Origin: Ruminococcus sp. YE71
Lineage (GTDB): Bacteria; Bacillota; Clostridia; Oscillospirales; Ruminococcaceae
Assembly: GCF_900119155.1 (NCBI RefSeq)
Contig: NZ_FPIR01000010.1
Coordinates: 25,672-89,671 of the forward strand
Length of the DNA: 64,000 bases
Direction: 5' to 3'
How positions within the stretch are numbered: position 1 is the first letter of the stretch; every line of letters begins with the position of its first letter. The position numbers and the translations under genes are program-made. Of the stretch, positions 1 through 6,911 are shown one piece after another. The notes beneath the pieces are model-generated. The model was not told where the DNA came from, did no database searches, and worked only from the letters and a program-made list of their open reading frames with translations.

Positions 1-56
1 CGGACGTAAATTCCTGCATTGTAGGACGAATTTCGTCCCATGGTCTGCTTTGCCAT
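1..56 (-). CDS. Start of an unidentified protein, cut by the window edge
   Basis: Only the first 18 codons lie in the window (N-terminus MAKQTMGRNSSYNAGIYV). The ATG is at 56-54 on the minus strand and is preceded by a good Shine-Dalgarno, GAAAGGAG, five bases upstream. The gene reads out of the window and points away from the mobilization genes to its right. The fragment is too short to name a family. Confidence 0.45.
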   Translation of the reverse strand, partial: MAKQTMGRNSSYNAGIYV

Positions 57-101
57 AGTAACTCCTTTCAAATCAAAGCAGTACCATACCGACATTTTAT
101 T

Positions 102-130
102 CAAACGCCTGTTTTCTGGGCGTTTGTTTT
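102..130 (+). terminator. Hairpin followed by T-rich stretch
   Basis: CAAACGCC (102-109) pairs perfectly with GGCGTTTG (119-126), followed by TTTTG. It looks like a weak intrinsic terminator reading rightward, or an attenuator ahead of the mobilization genes. Confidence 0.35.
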
Positions 131-131
131 G

Positions 132-158
132 TACTAAACAACATCAGGTCGTTTAGTA
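132..158. other. Inverted repeat upstream of mobC remnant (possible operator or oriT arm)
   Basis: TACTAAAC (132-139) and GTTTAGTA (151-158) form a perfect 8-bp inverted repeat with an 11-base spacer. The right arm runs into a TATAAT (157-162). Inverted repeats just upstream of mobC are typical of oriT regions and of autoregulatory operators. There is no nic-site evidence, so the role is a guess. Confidence 0.3.
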
Positions 159-189
159 TAATACCAATACAACCGCTTTCATCAGACAA

Positions 190-411
190 ATGGCGGTGCG
201 GGAGCCCGCCCTGTTTTATGACGCCAAAGAACTCGCGCCCCTATTTAACGGAATGCGTATTATTTCTCACAATATCAATCAGGTGGCGAAGAAGGCAAAC
301 GAAACGAACTGCATTTATGCTGCCGATGTAGAAAAGTTGCGGGAGGAGGTAGAGCACTTACGCCGTATGTCAAGCACGTCTGTGTTCACAGCACCGTTCA
401 GGATAATCTGA
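190..411 (+). pseudogene. 5'-truncated MobC-type mobilization protein
   Basis: This is a 73-residue frame. Its segment ISHNINQVAKKANE and the following charged helix match the C-terminal half of MobC relaxosome accessory proteins, which help the relaxase load at oriT. The usual N-terminal ribbon-helix-helix half (about 50-60 residues) is missing, and the ATG at 190 has no convincing Shine-Dalgarno, so this is probably a deletion remnant. It overlaps the start of the relaxase frame, as mobC and relaxase genes commonly do. It was probably once the accessory gene of an integrative mobilizable element. Confidence 0.55.
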
Positions 412-1985
412 GCTACATTCTGAACGCCGATAAGACCGAGCAGCTGCATTACACGACCTCGCTCAACTGCACCACCGACCCTTACGAGGCGTATTTGCAG
501 ATGAAAGCGGTTTACGAGCAGTACAGCGGTCACAGATTCGACAGCCCCAAGCCCAAGAAAGGTCGCGCCCATGTCAAGACCATTCACTACATCATGAGCT
601 TTGCCGATTCCGAGAACGTTTCACCTGAGCTTGCTTTCAAGATAGCCAAGACCCTTGTGATAAAGGCGTTTGGAAAAGATGTCCAAGCGGTCATAGCCGT
701 TCACACCGACAAGTCGCACGTCCATGCTCACTTCGCAATAAATACTTATTCGCTGACCGGGCACAAGTATAATGCTAATATGCGGTCGCTGCACTTTGTC
801 CGCGAGAAGTCCAACGAGGTATGCAGAATGTTCGGCGTTACGCCCGCGCTAAACTTTGAGGGTGAGGGTAGGTCGATCTCGCACTACGAATGGGAGCAGC
901 AGAAGAACGGCACCTCGTGGAAGGAATGTATCCGTAATGAAATCGACGATCTGCTGCCTACGGTAAATACGGTAGAAGAACTGCTTGCCGCGCTTGAAAG
1001 GCGCAGGTTCATCATTAATCGCGGGAAATATATCTCTGTAACAGCCCCTGGGAAGAAACGTTCTGTCCGTCTGAAAACATTAGGCGAGGACTACACCGAA
1101 GAATCGCTTAAAGCGAGAATTCTTTGGCGAGCGGTCGGAAATATTGACAATCTGCATTTCACTAATACAGAGATCGAGCGTGCATATATTGACGTATTAG
1201 GCGATGTCCGTATTCTTGCCGATGAAAGAAGAAAAGTGCCGCGCAGGTATGATACCGAGCGTCCGTATGGAACGGATAACGATCTTGACTGTTACCGCCT
1301 TTCTGCGCAGATCGCGGTCATGAACTGGGATCATATAAGCTCGATAAGCGATCTGAAAAACAGAATTATTAAGCTCTCCGCGGAGATCAAAAAGGAGCAT
1401 GAGGAGTATTCTGCCGTTCTTTTGGAGCAAGAAAGGGTGCAAACGCTCATTGAGCAGTCGGACTATTATTTCGCTAATACCAATAGAACCGATTTGTCCG
1501 CCGAAGAATTTGCTCGCCTGCAAACATACAGAACAGCAGTATACGAAAATAATATCATGACACAAGCCGATAGAATTATGCTCAAAAGGAAGAACGAAAG
1601 CCTTATGTCAAAGATTTCGGACATGAAAGAAAGGCTCACGAAGAAAAGAAATAAGCTGGTTCGGTACGTCGATATTCGTGATACCTACGATCAAATATCC
1701 AACCCCGGATATTTTATGAGCCCCAGCACAGCGAGAAACTGGCTGAAGCACTTTACGGATAAAAACCATCTCTCGCGAATACACCCTCATCAGTTCAGAC
1801 ACACAGCGATCAGCTTACAGCTTCAGAACGGCATAAGCATACCCGAGGCGGCAAAGAGGGCAGGACACTCCCGACCTGATGTAACGCTTCGTACCTACAG
1901 TCATACCCTCAAAGACAATGACCGTCATTGCTGTGAGGTCGTAACCAAGGCTATACCGAAAATGCCCAAGCGCAAAACGGGCTGA
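360..1985 (+). CDS. Chimeric MOB-type relaxase fused to a tyrosine recombinase C-terminus
   Basis: The N-terminal part is a MobP-like relaxase. The metal-binding histidine motif HTDKSHVHAHF (around 703-735) and downstream relaxase helices are clear. Homology continues upstream of the first ATG (495): the frame from 360 reads TPYVKHVCVHS and contains the motif-I tyrosine in LSYILN (codon 414-416), needed to nick oriT. A strong GGAGGAGG lies at 342-349, but the expected start codon at 360-362 is ACG, not ATG. The last about 90 residues (HPHQFRHTA, AGHS, TYSH) are the catalytic end of a phage-type tyrosine recombinase, with H-x-x-R, H and Y but without the first catalytic Arg region. Such fusions are not normal for either family; an internal deletion joining the mob and int genes of one element is the likely cause. 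Neither half is likely to work normally. From the ATG at 495 the protein would be 496 residues and lack the catalytic Tyr. Confidence 0.7.
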   Translation, partial: TPYVKHVCVHSTVQDNLSYILNADKTEQLHYTTSLNCTTDPYEAYLQMKAVYEQYSGHRFDSPKPKKGRAHVKTIHYIMSFADSENVSPELAFKIAKTLVIKAFGKDVQAVIAVHTDKSHVHAHFAINTYSLTGHKYNANMRSLHFVREKSNEVCRMFGVTPALNFEGEGRSISHYEWEQQKNGTSWKECIRNEIDDLLPTVNTVEELLAALERRRFIINRGKYISVTAPGKKRSVRLKTLGEDYTEESLKARILWRAVGNIDNLHFTNTEIERAYIDVLGDVRILADERRKVPRRYDTERPYGTDNDLDCYRLSAQIAVMNWDHISSISDLKNRIIKLSAEIKKEHEEYSAVLLEQERVQTLIEQSDYYFANTNRTDLSAEEFARLQTYRTAVYENNIMTQADRIMLKRKNESLMSKISDMKERLTKKRNKLVRYVDIRDTYDQISNPGYFMSPSTARNWLKHFTDKNHLSRIHPHQFRHTAISLQLQNGISIPEAAKRAGHSRPDVTLRTYSHTLKDNDRHCCEVVTKAIPKMPKRKTG

Positions 1986-2128
1986 TAGCTTGTGAAAAGA
2001 TATGTTAAACGCAGGTTGAAATAACTTGCAGCAGCTTAAGAGTTGACCGTTTGTTGACCAAAATAGTTTGCAAGCGGTCACTAAGAGCTGCAAAGTGCTT
2101 GAAGATGCGCGGTTTGTGAGGGTGGGAC
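1986..2128. other. Short gap after the relaxase/integrase chimera
   Basis: No gene is seen here. A short direct repeat GTTGACC occurs twice around 2041-2057. If the fused recombinase marks an element end, an att remnant could lie here, but I see no tRNA or duplicated core. Confidence 0.3.
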
Positions 2129-2157
2129 TTGATTTTTTAGCGAGAATGTGGTACAAT
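2129..2157 (+). promoter_or_regulatory. Sigma-A promoter for the alpha/beta hydrolase
   Basis: TTGATT (2129-2134), a 17-bp spacer and TACAAT (2152-2157), about 75 bases ahead of the hydrolase ATG. Confidence 0.65.
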
Positions 2158-2233
2158 TAATGTAGTGTATCCTTACATTGGAAAATGATGCACAGACAGA
2201 TATGGCAGGACAACAGAAAGAGGTGTCTTTACA

Positions 2234-3310
2234 ATGAGAGAATTTGAAGAAAAGAGATTCGCGAGCTCGGACGGGCTGCATCAGTGCTACTACATCGTTG
2301 TGCGTCCCGACGGCGAGCCAAAGGGAATTTTACAGATAGCCCACGGAATGTGTGAATATATCGACCGCTACCGCGACTTCATGAGCCGGCTCGCGGACAA
2401 TGGCTATGTGGTGTGCGGCAACGACCATATCGGTCACGGACGCACCGTGGATTCCCCTGCCGAGCTGGGTTATTTCGCGCCCGAAAACGGCTGGCAGATG
2501 GTCGTTAACGATATGTTCCGCCTGACAAAGCTGATGAAGGAAGAATATCCCGACACGCCCTATTTCCTGCTCGGACATAGCATGGGCAGCTTCATGGCGA
2601 GAGCTTACGCCGTCAAGCACGCAAGAGCCTGCAACGGCTACATCTTCATGGGTACTGCCGACGGCTTCGAGTCCGAGGTGAAGAACGTCACCTCAAAGGG
2701 CTTCACGAAGGCGGAGGAGATTGAGGACGAGATAGACAAGAGCCTCGGCGGTCAGTCTGCTCAGAACATGGGCAAGAAGCTGTTCAATATGCTCTCGGGC
2801 AAGGAAAAGACCTTCGGCAAAGCGGCTATCACCATCATGCTCACACAGGCTGAGGCGATAAAGCGCGTCAAGGGCGACCAGTGTACCAGCAAACTGTTGG
2901 ATGCCATCTGCTTCGGCAAGTACAACGACCGCATCAAGGACGCGAAAACGGGCTACGAATGGGTCAGCCGCGACGAGGAGATAGTCGCGAAGTACTCCGA
3001 AGACCCGCTCTGCAATTACCGTTTCACCGTCAACGGCTATATGAACATGGCTTCGGTGCTGTACTACGTTTCGGATGACAAGTGGTACTCCCACCTGCCG
3101 AAGGACATTCCGATGCTGCTCGTGGCTGGTACGGAAGACCCCGTTGGCAGCTACGGAGAAGGCGTGAAGAACGTCTACAACAGGATGTGCGAATACTGCT
3201 GCGACGCTTCGATGAAGCTCTACGAGGGCGCACGCCACGAACTGCTCAACGAGCTTAACAAGGAAGAGGTATATGCGGATATACTCACATTCCTGGATTC
3301 CAATCTTTAA
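2234..3310 (+). CDS. Alpha/beta hydrolase, monoacylglycerol lipase / S33-like
   Basis: A 358-residue cytosolic protein of the serine hydrolase family that includes monoacylglycerol lipases and lysophospholipases. The nucleophile elbow GHSMGS puts the catalytic Ser at residue 116. The oxyanion HG is at 37-38 (AHGM), the acid is probably the Asp in GTEDPVG near residue 295, and the His is in GARHE near 336. A long helical lid region lies between. No signal peptide or membrane segment is visible. The ATG at 2234 follows AGAGGTG at a suitable distance. It appears to be transcribed alone from the promoter at 2129 and may read into the ComM gene 36 bases downstream. The true substrate (lipid ester or other ester) cannot be told from sequence. 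Confidence 0.85.
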   Translation: MREFEEKRFASSDGLHQCYYIVVRPDGEPKGILQIAHGMCEYIDRYRDFMSRLADNGYVVCGNDHIGHGRTVDSPAELGYFAPENGWQMVVNDMFRLTKLMKEEYPDTPYFLLGHSMGSFMARAYAVKHARACNGYIFMGTADGFESEVKNVTSKGFTKAEEIEDEIDKSLGGQSAQNMGKKLFNMLSGKEKTFGKAAITIMLTQAEAIKRVKGDQCTSKLLDAICFGKYNDRIKDAKTGYEWVSRDEEIVAKYSEDPLCNYRFTVNGYMNMASVLYYVSDDKWYSHLPKDIPMLLVAGTEDPVGSYGEGVKNVYNRMCEYCCDASMKLYEGARHELLNELNKEEVYADILTFLDSNL

Positions 3311-3346
3311 TTGTACAAAAAAACGTATCATTAGGAGGGCTTGCGC

Positions 3347-4876
3347 TTGTTCTTCAAGATAAAGAGCTTCGGGCTGACGGGACTCAACGCTTTCCCCGTC
3401 ACAGCCGAGATAGAGACGAGTAAGGATCTGCCCGATTTCCAGATAATCGGTCTCGCCGACGCCGCGGTGCGTGAGTGCCGCGAGCGTATGAAGAGCGCCT
3501 TCCGCTCTTCAAAGCTGAGCTTCCCCGAGGAACGCGTCATCGTTAACCTCGCTCCTGCCGACGTGAAGAAAACAGGCACCGTCCACGATCTCTCCATCGC
3601 GATGGCGATAGCCATGACACAGGGCTGGATACGCGGCTGCGATACCGAGCGGTCGGCATTCATCGGCGAGGTGTCGCTGGGCGGCGAGGTCAGGGGCGTC
3701 CGCGGAGTGCTGCCGATGACCATCCTCGCAAGAGAGCAGGGCATCACCGACATCTACGTCCCCGAGGAAAACGCTGCCGAGGCTTCGGTGGTGGACGGTG
3801 TGAACGTCTACGGGGTGAACTGCCTGCGGCAGATGATAGAGCACTTCTCCATAGGCGGCAGGCTGACCGTTCAGCCGAAATACACACCCGCGGACGAGGA
3901 GCTGAAACACACCGCCGATTTCTGTGACATCAAGGGGCAGGAGCTTGCAAAACGCGCACTCGAAGTGGCGGCGAGCGGCGGTCACAATGCGCTGCTCATC
4001 GGGCCGCCGGGTTCGGGCAAATCAATGCTCGCAAAGGCGCTGCCCTCCATACTCCCGAGGATGACCTTCGAGGAAGCGATAGCCGCGACGAACGTCTACT
4101 CTGTGGCGGGTGAGATAGACCCGAAGCATCCCCTCGTTTCCGAGAGACCCTTCCGTTCGCCCCACCACACCGTCTCAACGGCAGGACTTTCGGGCGGCGG
4201 CAGCGTACCGCGCCCGGGCGAGATCTCCCTTGCCCACAACGGCGTTCTGTTTCTCGACGAGCTTCCCGAGTTCAGCCGCAACGCTCTTGAGATACTGCGT
4301 CAGCCCCTTGAGGACGGCAAGGTGACCATCTCCCGCGCGGCAGGTTCGGTGACATATCCCTCGTCGTTCATGCTGGTCGCCGCCATGAACCCCTGCCCCT
4401 GCGGCTACTACGGCCATCCTACACGAAAATGCACCTGCAACCGCAAGAAGGTCGAGACCTACCTCTCGAAGATATCGGGGCCGATGCTCGACAGGATAGA
4501 CATCAACGTCGAAGCCGCCTCGGTTGAGTTCGAGGATCTGTCCTCGGGCAGGAAAGCCGAACCCTCCGAAGCCATACGAGAGAGAGTGCAGGCGGCGCGT
4601 GACATACAGAACAGGCGTTACGAGGGCACACCCGTCACCTGCAACGCAAAGCTCACCCCCGATATGATGTCAGAGGTCTGCGTCATGACCGACAGCGCAA
4701 AGACCGCCCTCAGACGGGTGTTCGAGGCTTACGGGATGTCGGCACGCGCCTACGACAAGGTGCTGAAGGTGGCAAGGACGATAGCCGACCTCGACAGGAG
4801 CGATGTCATCGACACGAAACACATCATCGAAGCGACAGGCTACAGAACGCTCGATAAGAAGTACTGGTCTCAGTGA
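3347..4876 (+). CDS. comM: ComM/YifB-type Mg-chelatase-like AAA+ protein
   Basis: About 509 residues, the normal length for YifB/ComM. The N-terminal about 170 residues are the Lon-protease-S5-like ChlI domain (FFKIKSFGLTG, IVNLAPADVKK). The AAA+ Mg-chelatase core follows, with Walker A GPPGSGKS near residue 218 and Walker B VLFLDELPEF, then the four-cysteine insert NPCPCGYYGHPTRKCTC and the C-terminal Mg-chelatase domain. In ComM of naturally transformable bacteria this hexameric helicase drives branch migration during DNA uptake; the family is widespread in non-competent species too. I chose the TTG at 3347: it is 8 bases after GGAGG (3334-3338), whereas the TTG at 3341 is too close. Confidence 0.93.
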   Translation: MFFKIKSFGLTGLNAFPVTAEIETSKDLPDFQIIGLADAAVRECRERMKSAFRSSKLSFPEERVIVNLAPADVKKTGTVHDLSIAMAIAMTQGWIRGCDTERSAFIGEVSLGGEVRGVRGVLPMTILAREQGITDIYVPEENAAEASVVDGVNVYGVNCLRQMIEHFSIGGRLTVQPKYTPADEELKHTADFCDIKGQELAKRALEVAASGGHNALLIGPPGSGKSMLAKALPSILPRMTFEEAIAATNVYSVAGEIDPKHPLVSERPFRSPHHTVSTAGLSGGGSVPRPGEISLAHNGVLFLDELPEFSRNALEILRQPLEDGKVTISRAAGSVTYPSSFMLVAAMNPCPCGYYGHPTRKCTCNRKKVETYLSKISGPMLDRIDINVEAASVEFEDLSSGRKAEPSEAIRERVQAARDIQNRRYEGTPVTCNAKLTPDMMSEVCVMTDSAKTALRRVFEAYGMSARAYDKVLKVARTIADLDRSDVIDTKHIIEATGYRTLDKKYWSQ

Positions 4877-4970
4877 TTTCATATATTTATTTGTGTTTAT
4901 TTAAACGTTATCATTATGCTGATTATTGAAAATCGTGAACAAATTGTTAAATGTCACGAACATACTGGAA

Positions 4971-4994
4971 TTACTCTGGTAAATATGATATAAT
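4971..4994 (+). promoter_or_regulatory. Extended -10 promoter for phosphoglucomutase
   Basis: TGATATAAT (-10 hexamer 4989-4994) has the extended TGn motif. The -35 region, about 17 bp upstream, is poor (GGAATT-like), consistent with an extended -10 promoter. Confidence 0.55.
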
Positions 4995-5055
4995 TTAGAG
5001 TGAGACGAAGCTTCATCAGCTTTCAGACCGTTATTTTTTTATGAGGTGATATTTT

Positions 5056-6780
5056 ATGACAGATGAGATCAAGGCACTTTATGAGCTTTGGTGCGCAAAC
5101 GCTACCGAAGATGCTGACCTTTCCGCAGAGCTGAAAAGCATTGCGGGCGACGAAGAGGCTATCATCGACCGTTTCTACCGCAACCTTGAGTTCGGTACGG
5201 GCGGACTCCGCGGCGTTATCGGCGCAGGCGCATACAGAATGAACATATACACCGTAAGACGCGCTACCCAGGGTCTTGCGGACTACGTAAACGGCGATTT
5301 CGAGAACGGCTCGGTGGCTATCTCCTACGATTCGCGCATCAAGTCCGATGTTTTCGCAAAGGCTGCTGCAAGCGTCCTCGTTGCGAACGGCATCAAGGTC
5401 TACATCTACAAGGAGCTTATGCCCACCCCGATGCTCAGCTACGCTGTACGCTACTTCGGCTGCTCGGCAGGTATCATGGTGACCGCTTCCCACAACCCCG
5501 CCAAGTACAACGGCTACAAGGTATACGGTTCTGACGGCTGCCAGATCACCCTCGACGTTGCGAACACCGTTATCGGCAAGATCGGCGAAGTTCCCATGTT
5601 CGGCGGCGCAAAGGTAGCTGACTTCGACAAGGCAGTTGCTGAGGGCAAGATCGTTTACATCGACGACAAGTGCATCAACGATTACCTCGACGAGGTAAGA
5701 AAGCAGGGCATCCACACCGACCTCGTGGCTGACAGCGGTCTGAAGGTCGTTTACACCCCGCTCAACGGCACAGGCAACAAGCCCGTCCGCGCTATCCTCA
5801 AGCAGATCGGCGTCAAGGAAGTTACCGTAGTTCCCGAGCAGGAGAACCCCGACGGCAATTTCCCCACCTGCCCCTTCCCGAACCCCGAGATCAAGGAGGC
5901 TCTCGCTTACGGTCTGAAACTCTGTGAGACCGTGAAGCCCGACCTGCTGCTGGCGACCGACCCCGACTGCGACAGAGTAGGTATCGCAGTTCCTTCTCCC
6001 GACGGTGACTACGTTCTGTTCTCGGGCAACGAGACAGGCGCTCTGCTGATGGAGTATGTTTGCTCCGAAAGAAAGGCTCTCGGCACCATGCCCGAAAGAC
6101 CTGTTGCGGTAAAGACCATCGTTTCCACCGACATCTGCAAGAAGATGGCTGAGGAGTACGGCGTTGAGCTTCGCGAAGTTCTCACAGGCTTCAAGTTCAT
6201 CGGCGAACAGATTGGCTTCCTTGAGGCTGACGGTGAGGCTGACAGATATATCTTCGGTTTCGAGGAGAGCTACGGCTACCTTTCGGGCTCGTATGTCCGC
6301 GATAAGGACGCTGTTGTGGCTTCCATGCTCATCTGCGAAATGGCTGCGTTCTACCGCACCAAGGGCATCTCGCTCCTCGACGCAAGAGACAAAATGTACG
6401 CTAAATACGGCAACTACAAGCACTCTCAGGAGTCCTTCGTATGCGAGGGCGCAAGCGGTATGGAGCGCATGAAGGAGATAATGTCCGACCTCAGAACGAA
6501 TACCCCTGCCGAGATCGGCGGACTCAAGGTAGAGAAGTTCGGCGATTACCTCGCTTCCACCGAGACCAATATCGCTGACGGCAAGGTAACTCCCATCGAG
6601 CTGCCCAAGAGCGATGTTCTTGCGTTCAGACTCGAACAGGACGCTTCGGTCATCATCCGTCCGTCCGGTACCGAGCCGAAGATAAAGGCTTACTACACCA
6701 CCATCGGCGAGACCCGTGAGGCAGCCGATGCTCAGGAAAGAAAGCTCGCTGAGAGCTTCAAGAAGATCCTCGGATTCTGA
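5056..6780 (+). CDS. pgcA: Phosphoglucomutase / phosphomannomutase (alpha-D-phosphohexomutase)
   Basis: 574 residues, typical of Firmicute PgcA-type phosphohexomutases. It interconverts glucose-1-phosphate and glucose-6-phosphate (and possibly mannose phosphates), linking sugar catabolism to glycogen and cell-envelope precursors. All four domain signatures are visible: the phosphoserine loop TASHNP (143-148, active Ser145), the Mg-binding loop DPDCDR near residue 303, the sugar-binding loop GFEESYG near 400, and the phosphate-binding loop RPSGTEPK near 536. The ATG at 5056 follows GAGGTGAT. It is a single-gene unit with its own extended -10 promoter and a strong terminator just after the stop. 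In a cellulose degrader it also fits downstream of cellobiose phosphorolysis. Confidence 0.95.
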   Translation: MTDEIKALYELWCANATEDADLSAELKSIAGDEEAIIDRFYRNLEFGTGGLRGVIGAGAYRMNIYTVRRATQGLADYVNGDFENGSVAISYDSRIKSDVFAKAAASVLVANGIKVYIYKELMPTPMLSYAVRYFGCSAGIMVTASHNPAKYNGYKVYGSDGCQITLDVANTVIGKIGEVPMFGGAKVADFDKAVAEGKIVYIDDKCINDYLDEVRKQGIHTDLVADSGLKVVYTPLNGTGNKPVRAILKQIGVKEVTVVPEQENPDGNFPTCPFPNPEIKEALAYGLKLCETVKPDLLLATDPDCDRVGIAVPSPDGDYVLFSGNETGALLMEYVCSERKALGTMPERPVAVKTIVSTDICKKMAEEYGVELREVLTGFKFIGEQIGFLEADGEADRYIFGFEESYGYLSGSYVRDKDAVVASMLICEMAAFYRTKGISLLDARDKMYAKYGNYKHSQESFVCEGASGMERMKEIMSDLRTNTPAEIGGLKVEKFGDYLASTETNIADGKVTPIELPKSDVLAFRLEQDASVIIRPSGTEPKIKAYYTTIGETREAADAQERKLAESFKKILGF

Positions 6781-6801
6781 TATTAAACAGTACATAAAAA
6801 G

Positions 6802-6828
6802 GGACTGCTCAAGGGCAGTCCTTTTTTT
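6802..6828 (+). terminator. Intrinsic terminator of phosphoglucomutase
   Basis: GGACTGC and GCAGTCC form a 7-bp stem with a 6-base loop, followed by seven T. Confidence 0.9.
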
Positions 6829-6835
6829 GTGTTCG

Positions 6836-6872
6836 GACAAAAAAGACCAACAGCCCCCGAAGGGGCTGCCGA
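6836..6872 (-). terminator. Intrinsic terminator of the minus-strand surface protein gene
   Basis: On the minus strand GGCAGCCCC and GGGGCTG pair around a TTCG loop; the stem is extended by G-U pairs and followed by a T-run. It lies 40 bases after the stop of the secreted protein gene. Confidence 0.75.
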
Positions 6873-6911
6873 TCTTTAAGGTTCTTATGACTACTTGGAT
6901 GAGGTGAAGTC

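Noticed and set aside
1986-2128. Attachment site of the left-edge mobile element
   Set aside because: A short GTTGACC direct repeat is present, but there is no tRNA, no matching copy elsewhere in the window and no intact integrase to support it.
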